Positions 17,164 through 26,270 of a stretch of DNA of 64,000 nt are shown piece by piece. Position 1 is the first letter of the stretch. The number at the start of each line of letters is the position of its first letter. The DNA is from Planococcus halocryophilus. GTDB taxonomy: Bacteria; Bacillota; Bacilli; Bacillales_A; Planococcaceae. The notes beneath the pieces are model-generated. The model made no database searches, was not told where the DNA came from, and saw only the letters and a program-made list of their open reading frames with translations. The position numbers and the translations under genes are program-made. Location: the NCBI RefSeq assembly GCF_001687585.2, contig NZ_CP016537.2, positions 840,001-904,000 on the forward strand, in the 5' to 3' direction.

Positions 17164-18174
17164 TTGGTAAATAAAAAATTCGGGTTTGTTTCAATTATGA
17201 TGGCAAGTGCATTGGCTCTAACAGCGTGCGGCAGTTCTGATAGCGAATCGTCAGGTGGAGAATCGGATGAAAATTTTGTGCTTCAAGCAGGACATTCATT
17301 ACCTGATGATCACCCGTACCATATAGCGCTACAAGAAATGGCAGATGCTGTTGATGAACGAACAGATGGACAAGTAACAATTGAAATTTTTGCTAACAGT
17401 GAACTTGGGGCAGAGCGTGAATTGACAGAAGGTATGGGACTTGGCACCGTTGATTTGGTGGTTTCTTCAACGGCACCTGTTACGAACTTTGTACCGGAAT
17501 TAGGCGTTTTAGACGTACCGTTTCTTTTTAAAGACCGTGAATCAGCTGTAGAAATTCTAGAGGGTGATATCGGCGATGAGTTATTCACCAAAATGGAAGA
17601 CAACGGCATTATCGGTTTGTCTTGGGGAGAAAATGGTTACCGACATATTACCAATGCAATCCGTCCAATCGAAACACCTGAAGATTTAAAAGGCTTGAAA
17701 ATTAGAACGCAAGAAAATGAAATTCATTTAGCTGCATTTGAAGCATTAGGCGCACAACCAACTCCAATGGCTTGGACTGAAGCAATTACTGCTTTGCAAC
17801 AAGGTGTAGTAGATGCACAAGAAAATCCAGCGATCGTTGCGGACCAATTTAGTTTATATGATGCAAATCAAAAGTACATGAGTTTAACAGGACACGTTTA
17901 TTCTGTAGCCATCTATATGCTTAGCCAAAAAACTTACGATGAATTGCCAGAAGAACTGCGCGATATCGTTGTAGAAGAAGGACAAAAAGCAGGCGCAAGA
18001 GAACGTGAGTTAATCGTTGAAATGGAGAAAGAATCGCTTCAAACATTGAAAGATCAAGGAATGGAAATTATTGAAGATGTCGATACAGCTCCTTTCCAAG
18101 AAGCAGTTCTACCAGTATATGACACAATCGAACACCAAGACCTATTAAACGAAATTTTAGACGCGCAGAAATAA
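17164..18174 (+). CDS. TRAP transporter substrate-binding lipoprotein (DctP family)
   Basis: A 336-aa lipoprotein. The signal peptide ends in lipobox LTAC-G (Cys about residue 21), followed by a Ser/Glu-rich linker. The body is a DctP fold with GHSLPDDHPYH at the N-terminus and the LKIRTQEN segment. The Arg in that segment is the carboxylate-binding residue of the family. It delivers an organic acid to DctQM from the outer face of the membrane. The start is TTG at 17164 after AAAGGGGGAA. It is followed by a terminator-like hairpin before dctQ, as is common for binding proteins that need higher expression. Confidence 0.9.
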   Translation: MVNKKFGFVSIMMASALALTACGSSDSESSGGESDENFVLQAGHSLPDDHPYHIALQEMADAVDERTDGQVTIEIFANSELGAERELTEGMGLGTVDLVVSSTAPVTNFVPELGVLDVPFLFKDRESAVEILEGDIGDELFTKMEDNGIIGLSWGENGYRHITNAIRPIETPEDLKGLKIRTQENEIHLAAFEALGAQPTPMAWTEAITALQQGVVDAQENPAIVADQFSLYDANQKYMSLTGHVYSVAIYMLSQKTYDELPEELRDIVVEEGQKAGARERELIVEMEKESLQTLKDQGMEIIEDVDTAPFQEAVLPVYDTIEHQDLLNEILDAQK

Positions 18175-18188
18175 AATAATACATTAAT

Positions 18189-18222
18189 TCAAAAAAGAGA
18201 GAATCCATTCTCTCTTTTTTAT
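18189..18222 (+). terminator. Attenuating terminator between dctP and dctQ
   Basis: AAAAAAGAGAGAAT...ATTCTCTCTTTTTT hairpin with a short loop and T-tail, 16 nt before dctQ. Partial termination here would give excess binding protein over membrane subunits. Confidence 0.8.
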
Positions 18223-18237
18223 ATCGGGGGCAAGAAA

Positions 18238-18708
18238 ATGAATAAATTAATAGGCTATATGAATTTTGGTATTAAGCATGTATTAAATCTTATTATGGCA
18301 TTGCTTGTTACCGTGGTGTTTCTTCAAGTGATTTTCCGTTTTATTTTGAATTCTCCATTAGCTTGGACGGAGGAATTGGCAAGGTACAGTTTAATTTGGC
18401 TGACGTTTTTAGGCGCTGCTTATGCGATGTCTTCAAAAGCACATATCGGAATGGAGTTTTTTGTAAAATTATTTGCGGTTCCTGTCCGCAAGGCGCTTTA
18501 TAGTGTTGCGACATTTGCAAGTCTGCTTTTTTTCTTGTTGATGGTAATTGAGGGATATGATCTTGCAATGCAAGGAATGTCTCAAACTTCCCCAGTTTTA
18601 CGGATTCCGATGGGCGTCATTTATATGGTAATTCCCGTGAGTGGGGCAATTTTAATTATTAATATGGCCTCGCAATTTTCCAAAGACTTTAAAAGCGGGG
18701 GTGTCTGA
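18238..18708 (+). CDS. TRAP transporter small membrane subunit (DctQ)
   Basis: A 156-aa protein with four hydrophobic segments (about 14-36, 50-68, 88-108, 128-146). It has the DctQ signature FRFILNSPLAWTEELARYSLIWLTFLG, shown in part as PLAWTEELARYSLIW. It forms the membrane complex with DctM. The ATG at 18238 follows TCGGGGGCAAG. It ends 2 nt before dctM. Confidence 0.9.
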   Translation: MNKLIGYMNFGIKHVLNLIMALLVTVVFLQVIFRFILNSPLAWTEELARYSLIWLTFLGAAYAMSSKAHIGMEFFVKLFAVPVRKALYSVATFASLLFFLLMVIEGYDLAMQGMSQTSPVLRIPMGVIYMVIPVSGAILIINMASQFSKDFKSGGV

Positions 18709-18710
18709 AG

Positions 18711-19979
18711 ATGGCATTGGTATTATTTCTTTTATTGATGGCTTTATTTTTGATTAATGTACCGATTGCTGTTGGCCTGGGACTTGCTTCGACGCTCGTT
18801 TTCTTCATTGACGGTAATGTTTCATTAATTGTTATTATTCAGCGAATGTTTAACTCGGTTGACTCTTTTCCGCTTATGGCGATTCCCTTTTTCATCTTGG
18901 CAGGCAAGTTGATGGAAAGTGGTGGGATTTCCCGCCGACTCATTCACTTGGCGAATGTCATTTTTGGACGTGTTAAAGGAGGACTCGGAATTGTATCAAT
19001 CGTTGCGTGTGCCTTTTTTGCAGCGATTTCGGGTTCTGCAGCTGCAACAACAGCCGCGGTGGGGGCATTAATGATCCCGGCCATGGTGAATAAAGGCTAC
19101 GACAAAAGCTTTGCGACAGCTATTCAAGCGGCTGGTGGAACCATCGGAATTATGATTCCTCCTAGTGTACCTTTAGTACTTTACGGAGTGGCAGCAGGGG
19201 TTTCTGTTAGTGAATTGTTTATCGCAGGAATTGTTCCAGGATTGTTTGTTATGGTTTCACTTATTTTACTTGTTTACCTAATTTCCTTAAAAGAAGGCTA
19301 TGGCGGTGGAGAAAAATTTGGCTTGAAAGATTTCTTTAAAGCCTTTCTCGACGCATTCCTCGCTTTAATGATGCCAGTAATTATTTTAGGTGGAATTTAT
19401 GGAGGGATTTTCACTCCAACAGAAGCTGCGGTTGTCGCGGTAGTATATGGCTTGTTTGTCGGTATATTTATATATCGTGAAATTAAATTGACCGACTTGG
19501 CAAGGATTTTCTCTTCTTCTGTTGTTGTGACTTCGGTCATTATGTTTATTATTGCCGGTGCCTCTGTATTTGGTTACTACTTAACGCGTCAGCGAATTCC
19601 AGCCGAATTGACGGAATTGATGCTCAGTGTGACGGATAACTGGATTATTGCCTTACTAATTCTGAACTTGTTATTGCTGATTTGTGGAGTGTTCCTTGAA
19701 ACTTCAGCAGCCATCATTATTTTAACGCCGATTCTTGTGCCAATTGCCAATGCACTTGGTATTGATTTAGTGCATTTCGGTATTATTATGATCGTAAACT
19801 TAGGAATCGGATTTATCACGCCTCCAGTTGGAGTCAATTTATTTGTGGCTGCAAATATTGCTGGGACTAAATTTGAAAGTTTGTTAAAAGCAATTGTGCC
19901 ATTTATTTTAGTAATGATTGTCGATGTCTTGATCATTTCGTTTATTCCGGCAATCACGTTATTCCTAATTGGTGACTAA
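18711..19979 (+). CDS. TRAP transporter large permease (DctM)
   Basis: A 422-aa polytopic protein (about 12 hydrophobic segments), the normal DctM length. It has conserved GSAAATTAAVGALMIPAM, GTIGIMIPPSVPLVLYG and FTPTEAAVVAVVYG blocks. It carries out Na+-driven import of the acid captured by DctP. The start ATG at 18711 overlaps its SD with the end of dctQ, indicating translational coupling. Confidence 0.92.
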   Translation: MALVLFLLLMALFLINVPIAVGLGLASTLVFFIDGNVSLIVIIQRMFNSVDSFPLMAIPFFILAGKLMESGGISRRLIHLANVIFGRVKGGLGIVSIVACAFFAAISGSAAATTAAVGALMIPAMVNKGYDKSFATAIQAAGGTIGIMIPPSVPLVLYGVAAGVSVSELFIAGIVPGLFVMVSLILLVYLISLKEGYGGGEKFGLKDFFKAFLDAFLALMMPVIILGGIYGGIFTPTEAAVVAVVYGLFVGIFIYREIKLTDLARIFSSSVVVTSVIMFIIAGASVFGYYLTRQRIPAELTELMLSVTDNWIIALLILNLLLLICGVFLETSAAIIILTPILVPIANALGIDLVHFGIIMIVNLGIGFITPPVGVNLFVAANIAGTKFESLLKAIVPFILVMIVDVLIISFIPAITLFLIGD

Positions 19980-19997
19980 ACTATTGGAGGGGAATTT

Positions 19998-21071
19998 ATG
20001 ACAGCTTATAAAATAGCGGTACTACCTGGAGATGGAATAGGGCCCGACGTTACGAAAGAAGCAGTAAAAGTGCTAGAAGTGTTAAAAAAGCAAGACCCAA
20101 CATTCGACATCGTGTTTGAACAATTTGAATGGGGCAGTGAATATTATTTAGCTCACGGACATATTATGCCTGAGGATGGCTTGGATCAATTGAAAAATTT
20201 TGATGCGATTTTATTTGGAGCGGTAGGTGACAAACGCGTACCAGATGAAGTAACAATTTGGGAACTGATTATGCCGATTCGTAAAAACTTTCAACAATAC
20301 GTCAATATGCGGCCGATTAAGCGATTGGCTGGTATTGAATCTCCTTTGAAAAACGAGCAACCAATAGACTTTATGGTATTCCGTGAAAATGCAGAAGGTG
20401 AGTATTCGAATATCGGCGGACGTTTGTATCAGCAACATTCGCAAGAAATGGCGATTCAAAATACGGTCATTACAAAACAAGGCGTCGAACGGATTGCCAA
20501 ATATGCGTTTGAGTACGCGCAAAAAAACAACAAATCAAAAGTGACGAGTGCAACAAAATCCAATGCCATTATTCATTCGATGAAGTTATGGGACGAAGTT
20601 GTTGAATTGGTCGCGAAAGATTACGGAGACATTGAACTAGAAAGTAATTTCATCGATGCTTTGGCTGCATATTTTGTTTTGCGCCCTGAATCGTTTGAAG
20701 TGGTAATTGCTTCTAATTTATTCGGAGATATTTTAACGGATCTTGGAGCCGCTTTAGTAGGTGGATTGGGCGTTTCGCCATCGGGAAATATCAACCCAGA
20801 AGGCAATTTTCCTTCTATGTTTGAAGCGATTCACGGTTCAGCGCCGGACATCGCAGGAAAAGGAATTGCCAACCCGATTGCTCAAATTTGGTCAGCTGCA
20901 TTAATGTTGAATCATTTAGGTCGTGAAGATCTTTCGACTGCTATTGTCGACGCGATTGAACAAGTAATTCAAGAAGGAAACGTATTGACGCCAGATTTAG
21001 GTGGCACTTCCACTACACAAGAAGTAGGTTCAGCTATTGCTGAGAAAGTCTTGAAGTTGGTGGAAAACTAG
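19998..21071 (+). CDS. Tartrate/D-malate-type beta-decarboxylating dehydrogenase
   Basis: A 357-aa isocitrate/isopropylmalate dehydrogenase-family protein. GDGIGPDVTKEAVKVL lies at the N-terminus. The substrate-loop and Arg/Tyr region includes FRENAEGEYSNIGGR, and the metal-site aspartates are in SNLFGDILTDLGAALVGG. The segment EYYLAHGHIMPEDGLDQLK with VPDEVTIW resembles tartrate dehydrogenase/DmlA (TtuC, YeaU) rather than LeuB. It oxidises a 2-hydroxy acid with loss of CO2 using NAD+. The ATG at 19998 follows TTGGAGGGG. It lies between the TRAP genes and an SDR, so the imported acid or its product is the likely substrate. Confidence 0.82.
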   Translation: MTAYKIAVLPGDGIGPDVTKEAVKVLEVLKKQDPTFDIVFEQFEWGSEYYLAHGHIMPEDGLDQLKNFDAILFGAVGDKRVPDEVTIWELIMPIRKNFQQYVNMRPIKRLAGIESPLKNEQPIDFMVFRENAEGEYSNIGGRLYQQHSQEMAIQNTVITKQGVERIAKYAFEYAQKNNKSKVTSATKSNAIIHSMKLWDEVVELVAKDYGDIELESNFIDALAAYFVLRPESFEVVIASNLFGDILTDLGAALVGGLGVSPSGNINPEGNFPSMFEAIHGSAPDIAGKGIANPIAQIWSAALMLNHLGREDLSTAIVDAIEQVIQEGNVLTPDLGGTSTTQEVGSAIAEKVLKLVEN

Positions 21072-21082
21072 GAGGGAAATTA

Positions 21083-21838
21083 ATGGGGTTAGACAATAAA
21101 GTAGCGATTGTAACAGGTGCAAGCGGTGGAATGGGTAAAGAGGTTGTTGAGCAATTTTTAAAACAAGGATCGAATGTCGCGGCTATTGATCTTCATGTCG
21201 ATAGTCTACAAGAGTTAGAAAAGCAATACCCAAAGCAACTACTCGTTCTTCAAGGCAATTTAACGGAAGAACAAAGTGTAGAAGTGGCTATTAAGAAAAC
21301 GGCAGACAAGTTTGGTCGCATTGATGTATTAGCGAATGTCGCTGGAATTGCACAAGCAGCAACAGATATTGAAAAGGTAACTCTCAAAGACTGGGAGCGT
21401 ATTATGGCGATCAATTCCACCGCTGTATTTTTAACATCTCGTGCAGTTGTTCCGTATATGAAACAACAGAATTGTGGATCAATTATTAATATAGCCTCTG
21501 TTTCTGTTGACCGCCCACGCCCGGGATTAAATGCGTATGTGGCTTCAAAAGGCGCAACAATTTCATTGACGAAAGCTTTAGCTATTGAATTAGCTCCTTA
21601 TAACATTCGAGTTAATGCGATAAATCCAGGCCCTGCGGATACGAAAATGTTAGGTGAATTTACCGCATCTGGTGTTGATGAAGGACAAACGAAAGAAAAT
21701 ATATTCCGTAAAAGTGTTCCATTAGGTGAATTGATTACACCGGAAGCGATTGCTAATTGTGTCTTATACCTCAGCTCAGATTTAGCGAAAATGATGACAG
21801 GTAGCATTGTGAATGTTGACGGAGGACGTGGAATTTAA
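21083..21838 (+). CDS. Short-chain dehydrogenase/reductase (SDR)
   Basis: A 251-aa classical SDR. The cofactor motif is TGASGGMGKE (residues 12-21), NVAG is present, the catalytic Ser is in INIASVS, and YVASK supplies the catalytic Tyr/Lys. Asp in AIDLHVDS at the end of beta2 suggests NAD(H) preference. The C-terminus MTGSIVNVDGGRGI is typical. It starts 11 nt after the dehydrogenase with SD TAGGAGGGAA. The specific alcohol substrate is unknown. Confidence 0.88.
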   Translation: MGLDNKVAIVTGASGGMGKEVVEQFLKQGSNVAAIDLHVDSLQELEKQYPKQLLVLQGNLTEEQSVEVAIKKTADKFGRIDVLANVAGIAQAATDIEKVTLKDWERIMAINSTAVFLTSRAVVPYMKQQNCGSIINIASVSVDRPRPGLNAYVASKGATISLTKALAIELAPYNIRVNAINPGPADTKMLGEFTASGVDEGQTKENIFRKSVPLGELITPEAIANCVLYLSSDLAKMMTGSIVNVDGGRGI

Positions 21839-21858
21839 TTGGGGAGTGAAACAGATCA

Positions 21859-23301
21859 GTGAAAAAACAACAAATGTATATAAACGGAAAATGGATAGAT
21901 AGCATTGGCAACGAGAAAATTGAAACCAAAAATCCAGCAACTGGAGAAATATTGGCAGAAGTTCCGAGAGGGAAAAAAGAAGACGTTGACGCTGCAGTAA
22001 AAGCTGCTCGTGCAACATTTGAGTCAGAAGAATGGCAGTCTTTCCCGCCGATTGAACGAGGAAGAATATTACATAAAATAGCCGCAGCGCTACGCACAGA
22101 TGCAGAAGAAATTGCGTTGTTAGAAACCCTTGATACAGGAAAACCATTAACGCAAGCGCGTAAAGATGTGGAAGCATCTGCCTTGTATTTTGAATATTAC
22201 GCAGGAATGGCGGATAAAATTTTTGGTGAAACGATACCAGTTCAACCTGGAATTCTCGATTATACATTACGTGAACCAGTTGGCGTAACAGCTCATATTG
22301 TGCCGTGGAATTATCCATTGCAAATCATTTCACGCTCAACTGCAGCTGCGATTGCAACTGGTAATACTGTTGTTGCAAAACCCGCAGAAGATACACCGCT
22401 GACGGCGATTAAATTAGCAGAGATATTTGATGCGACCCACTTGCCAAAAGGTGTCTTTAACTTGGTGACGGGTTATGGTTTTGAAGCGGGAGCAGCAATA
22501 TCTGAACATCCAGATGTTGATCATATTACTTTTACGGGCTCTGTTCAAACCGGTTCTGCTGTAATGATGGGTGCTGCAAAAAACGTTAAGCCGGTAACGC
22601 TTGAGCTTGGTGGGAAATCGCCGAACCTGGTCTTTGAAGATTGTGATCAAGAAGAAGCGGTTGAGTGGGTTGTGCGTTCGATTATACAAAATGCCGGACA
22701 AACTTGTTCAGCAGGATCTCGTTTATTGGTGCAGCAGTCTATAAAAGAAGAATTTTTGGAAAAAGTGGTTGCGAAAATGGAAGAAATTCAAATTGGGAAA
22801 GGTGTAAATGATTTAGATTTAGGACCGATTTTAAATGAAAAACAATTTTCACGCATTCTCGAATTCATGGACGTTGCACGGAATGAAGGAGCAAAATTCT
22901 TAACAGGTGGCGAGCGTCAAGAAACAGCAGGGCTCGAAAATGGCTACTTTTTCAAACCGACTGTCATTGATGGACTTGCACCAGATAGTTATGTAGCTCA
23001 AGAAGAAATTTTTGCGCCAGTCGTTGCTGCGTTTGCATTTGAAACTGAGCAACAAGCAATTGAATTGGCTAATGGAACGGAGTACGGACTGGTAGCTGGC
23101 ATTTGGACAAAAGATGGGGCGCGTGCACATCGAGTTGCTAGTAAAATTCGTGCCGGTCAAATCTTCATCAATAATTATGGTGCCGGGGGCGGAGTGCAAA
23201 TGCCATTCGGAGGATTTAAGAAGAGTGGGTTTGGTCGTGAAAAAGGTCTTGAAGCATTGCGCAATTACACGGCTTTAAAAAATGTCGCGTTGAAATACTA
23301 A
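21859..23301 (+). CDS. Aldehyde dehydrogenase (betaine-aldehyde-dehydrogenase-like)
   Basis: A 480-aa ALDH. The active-site Cys is C283 in NAGQTCSAG, the general-base Glu is in LELGGKSPNLVF, and the NAD site is FTGSVQTGSAV. The N-terminal MYINGKWIDS and overall pattern resemble BADH/ALDH family members that oxidise amino- or hydroxy-aldehydes. The GTG start at 21859 follows GGGGAGTG; an in-frame ATG five codons later is possible. It is the last gene of the ilvD-TRAP-dehydrogenase unit and is followed by a terminator. Confidence 0.87.
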   Translation: MKKQQMYINGKWIDSIGNEKIETKNPATGEILAEVPRGKKEDVDAAVKAARATFESEEWQSFPPIERGRILHKIAAALRTDAEEIALLETLDTGKPLTQARKDVEASALYFEYYAGMADKIFGETIPVQPGILDYTLREPVGVTAHIVPWNYPLQIISRSTAAAIATGNTVVAKPAEDTPLTAIKLAEIFDATHLPKGVFNLVTGYGFEAGAAISEHPDVDHITFTGSVQTGSAVMMGAAKNVKPVTLELGGKSPNLVFEDCDQEEAVEWVVRSIIQNAGQTCSAGSRLLVQQSIKEEFLEKVVAKMEEIQIGKGVNDLDLGPILNEKQFSRILEFMDVARNEGAKFLTGGERQETAGLENGYFFKPTVIDGLAPDSYVAQEEIFAPVVAAFAFETEQQAIELANGTEYGLVAGIWTKDGARAHRVASKIRAGQIFINNYGAGGGVQMPFGGFKKSGFGREKGLEALRNYTALKNVALKY

Positions 23302-23317
23302 TGGTAAAAAAATTGGA

Positions 23318-23352
23318 AAAGGGATGTCCTCGATTTGAGAACATCCCTTTGT
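23318..23352 (+). terminator. Terminator after the aldehyde dehydrogenase gene
   Basis: AAAGGGATGT...ACATCCCTTT hairpin, 17 nt after the stop codon, with a weak T-tail. Confidence 0.85.
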
Positions 23353-23730
23353 TTGTTTAAGGTAACTATAATTTGTTTTGACTCAATTTTTCAACCCATG
23401 TTACTGGGGAATCATTTCCATTGAAAGTGTTACTTTCAGTACCGCGGTCATTGTTCCACTGGGTGCTTTCTAACCTAAGCAACGTAAACCCTACCTTCTT
23501 TTACGTCCTTGCGATCCTTAAATCGCTCCAGTGTGAATAAGTATTCTCAAAAACATTATCGTAGAATGCCAGATTATCAAAATTTACCAGTTACCTTTGT
23601 GTTAACTAAGCTATCATCTCACGTTCTCTCCTTTATGTCAACCTATAAACTCGGTGAAGAAAAAATAGAGCAAAAGAGTTTATTGTATAGATGAAAAACA
23701 GCGGTCGCGCTTATAAAGTTGACTTTTATT
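23353..23730. other. Intergenic region with no supported gene
   Basis: About 380 nt between the terminator and the pncB operator. An open frame at 23509-23694 has no SD, no recognisable domain and atypical composition, and I reject it. A short stretch around 23439-23465 (TACCGCGG near GGGTG) faintly recalls a T-box but lacks the rest. Confidence 0.5.
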
Positions 23731-23757
23731 TTGGTCTTACCAATATTGGTGTATAAT
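23731..23757 (+). promoter_or_regulatory. Operator-like alternating repeat and -10 box before pncB
   Basis: TTGGT (23731-23735), ACCAA (23739-23743) and TTGGT (23746-23750) form alternating inverted half-sites. The inner pair is a perfect 12-bp palindrome ACCAATATTGGT. It abuts a perfect TATAAT (23752-23757) without a good -35 at the right distance. This fits a repressor or activator site controlling NAD-salvage genes. I do not recognise the motif as a known NiaR or NrtR site. Confidence 0.6.
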
Positions 23758-23795
23758 TAGTGGCATTACTGATAGTGGAAGAAGGAGACTCTTTT

Positions 23796-25265
23796 ATGGA
23801 TAAGCATTATGCGGATGACAGTTTGGCGCTACATACAGATTTATATCAAATCAATATGTCGGAGGCTTATTGGGCAGATGGGATGCACGAACGGAAAGCG
23901 ATTTTTGAATTGTTTTTCCGTAAATTACCTTTTGGCAATGGCTATGCTTTATTTGCGGGATTAGAACGCGTTTTAGACTACTTGAAAAACTTCAAATTTA
24001 CGGACAGTGATTTAGCTTATCTTCAAGAACAACTTGGTTATAAAGAAGATTTCATCAACTATTTGCGAACTGTTCGGTTTACAGGGGATGTTTACGCGGT
24101 AGCGGAAGGTGAGCTTGTTTTTCAAAACGAAGCATTAATCCGTGTGGAAGCTCCGCTTGTAGAAGCCCAATTAATCGAAACTGCACTTTTGAACATCGTT
24201 AATTACCAAACCTTAATCGCTACTAAAGCTAGTCGTATTAAGCAAATTGTAAAAGACGAACGTGTTATGGAATTCGGGACGCGACGTGCTCAAGAAATGG
24301 ACGCAGCTATTTGGGGATCGCGCGCAGCCTATATTGGTGGACTTGAAGCAACTAGTAATGCACGTGCCGGCAAAAAATTTGGGATTCCTGTAGCTGGAAC
24401 ACATGCGCATTCAATGGTGCAAGCTTATAAAAATGAGTATGACGCATTTCATGCTTATGCAAAACGCCATAAAAACTGTGTCTTTTTGGTAGATACATAC
24501 GATACATTAAAATCTGGAGTGCCGATTGCGATAAAAGTAGCCCAAGAATTAGGCGATAAAATCAACTTCCAAGGGATTCGACTAGACAGTGGAGATATTG
24601 CCTTTCTATCAAAAGAAGCACGAAAAATGTTGGATGCTGCAGGTTTCCCAGATGTAGAAATAGTAGTTTCCAATGATTTAGATGAATACACAATTTTAAA
24701 CTTGAAAGCCCAAGGAGCTCGCGTCGATGCGTGGGGTATTGGAACAAAGCTAATTACGGCTTACGATCAGCCGGCTTTAGGCGCAGTTTATAAATTGGTG
24801 GCAATCGAAAATGACAAAGGCGAACTAGAAGATACCATTAAAATTTCAGGGAATACAGAAAAAGTCACGACACCCGGGCTGAAAAATGTGTACCGAATTA
24901 TTGATAAAGAAAACGGGAAATCAGAAGGTGATTATATCGCGATGCATGATGAAGATCCTGCTTCACAAGAACGTTTAAAAATGTTCCATCCGGTTCATAC
25001 CTTTGTATCGAAATTTGTCACGAATTTCGAAGCAGTAAATATCCATCAAAAAGTTGTTGAAAATGGCCAAATTATTTATAAAAACCCAAGTGTCCAAGAA
25101 ATGCAGAACTACGCCATTCAAAACATGGACTTATTATGGGATGAATACAAACGCTCTTTAAATCCTGAAGAATACCCAGTCGATTTAAGCCAAAAATGCT
25201 GGGATAACAAAATGCGCAATATTCAAGAAGTTCGCGATGCCGTTCACGAATTTACTGGAGAATAA
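23796..25265 (+). CDS. pncB: Nicotinate phosphoribosyltransferase
   Basis: About 489 aa, the long Gram-positive NAPRTase type. [16 protein letters not shown] lies at the N-terminus and [14 protein letters not shown] around residue 156. The catalytic-region His is in [11 protein letters not shown], and the phosphate-binding area includes [13 protein letters not shown]. It converts nicotinate, PRPP and ATP to nicotinate mononucleotide (Preiss-Handler salvage). The ATG at 23796 follows GAAGGAGA; a GTG extension to 23760 would overlap the promoter and is rejected. nadE follows 11 nt later. Confidence 0.93.
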   Translation: MDKHYADDSLALHTDLYQINMSEAYWADGMHERKAIFELFFRKLPFGNGYALFAGLERVLDYLKNFKFTDSDLAYLQEQLGYKEDFINYLRTVRFTGDVYAVAEGELVFQNEALIRVEAPLVEAQLIETALLNIVNYQTLIATKASRIKQIVKDERVMEFGTRRAQEMDAAIWGSRAAYIGGLEATSNARAGKKFGIPVAGTHAHSMVQAYKNEYDAFHAYAKRHKNCVFLVDTYDTLKSGVPIAIKVAQELGDKINFQGIRLDSGDIAFLSKEARKMLDAAGFPDVEIVVSNDLDEYTILNLKAQGARVDAWGIGTKLITAYDQPALGAVYKLVAIENDKGELEDTIKISGNTEKVTTPGLKNVYRIIDKENGKSEGDYIAMHDEDPASQERLKMFHPVHTFVSKFVTNFEAVNIHQKVVENGQIIYKNPSVQEMQNYAIQNMDLLWDEYKRSLNPEEYPVDLSQKCWDNKMRNIQEVRDAVHEFTGE

Positions 25266-25276
25266 GGAGGATTTTA

Positions 25277-26104
25277 ATGTCTACTCTACAACAGCAAATT
25301 ATTGAAGAGTTAAAAGTAAAGCCTATCATCGAACCTAAAGAAGAAATTGAACAGACAATCCAGTTTTTAAAAGATTACTTAAAGCGCCATTCTTTCCTTA
25401 AAGGGTATGTGCTCGGAATTTCAGGTGGCCAAGATTCGACATTGCTTGGCAAGTTGACACAGATGGCAATCGATCAATTAAATGAAGAATCGGGAAGTAA
25501 CGATTACGGATTTTATGCAGTGCGCTTGCCTTACGGTGTTCAGCTTGATGAGCATGATGCCAAAGATGCTTTGAATTTTATCCAACCGACTAAACTTTAT
25601 ACGGTTAATATAAAAGGGGCTGTTGATGCTAGTGAACTGGCATTAAAAGAAGCTGGTATTCAATTATCCGATTTTGCAAAAGGTAACGAAAAAGCGCGGG
25701 AACGGATGAAAGCTCAATATTCGATTGCAGCCATGCATAGTGCGGCCGTACTTGGAACTGATCATGCAGCAGAAGCCATAACGGGTTTTTATACGAAATT
25801 CGGTGATGGGGCAGCTGATTTGACACCGTTATTCAGGTTGAATAAGCGCCAAGGAAAAGAAATGTTACAAGAACTTGGTAGCCCAGAGCATCTTTACTTG
25901 AAAGTTCCTACAGCAGATTTAGAAGAAGACAAGCCAGCACTTCCTGATGAAGTGGCATTAGGGGTAACTTATAATCAAATCGACGACTATTTAGAAGGTA
26001 AGAAAATCCCGGCAGATGCACAGGGGAAAATTGAAGGTCATTATTTAAGAACACAACATAAGCGTCATTTACCTGTTACGGTATTCGACGATTTTTGGAA
26101 ATAA
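25277..26104 (+). CDS. nadE: Ammonia-dependent NAD+ synthetase
   Basis: A 275-aa N-type ATP pyrophosphatase with the PP-loop [14 protein letters not shown] (about residue 48), and no glutaminase domain, so it uses ammonia. [23 protein letters not shown] is the dimer/deamido-NAD-binding region, shown in part as [14 protein letters not shown]. It makes NAD+ from nicotinate adenine dinucleotide, two steps after PncB. SD AAGGAGG precedes the ATG at 25277. Confidence 0.95.
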   Translation: MSTLQQQIIEELKVKPIIEPKEEIEQTIQFLKDYLKRHSFLKGYVLGISGGQDSTLLGKLTQMAIDQLNEESGSNDYGFYAVRLPYGVQLDEHDAKDALNFIQPTKLYTVNIKGAVDASELALKEAGIQLSDFAKGNEKARERMKAQYSIAAMHSAAVLGTDHAAEAITGFYTKFGDGAADLTPLFRLNKRQGKEMLQELGSPEHLYLKVPTADLEEDKPALPDEVALGVTYNQIDDYLEGKKIPADAQGKIEGHYLRTQHKRHLPVTVFDDFWK

Positions 26105-26112
26105 ATCAGTGG

Positions 26113-26147
26113 AAAAGCAGGAGATCTTAGGAGATTCCTGCTTTTTT
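26113..26147 (+). terminator. Terminator after nadE
   Basis: AAAAGCAGGA...TCCTGCTTTTTT stem-loop immediately after the nadE stop codon. Confidence 0.9.
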
Positions 26148-26270
26148 ATTTTGAATACTTGTTGGAAGGGATTTCTTGTGTAGTTGAGTTATGAGTAGCT
26201 TTTCGTTATGATTACGATAAGATTGTGATAATTCAAAAAATTTTCTGCTTTATATTGGAGGAACTTAAAA

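Noticed and set aside
23439-23465. T-box-like string (TACCGCGG near GGGTG)
   Set aside because: The antiterminator consensus is incomplete, no stem I or terminator is seen, and the next gene is not an amino-acid gene.
23509-23694. 61-codon ORF upstream of pncB
   Set aside because: No SD, no domain, atypical composition, and it ends near the operator.
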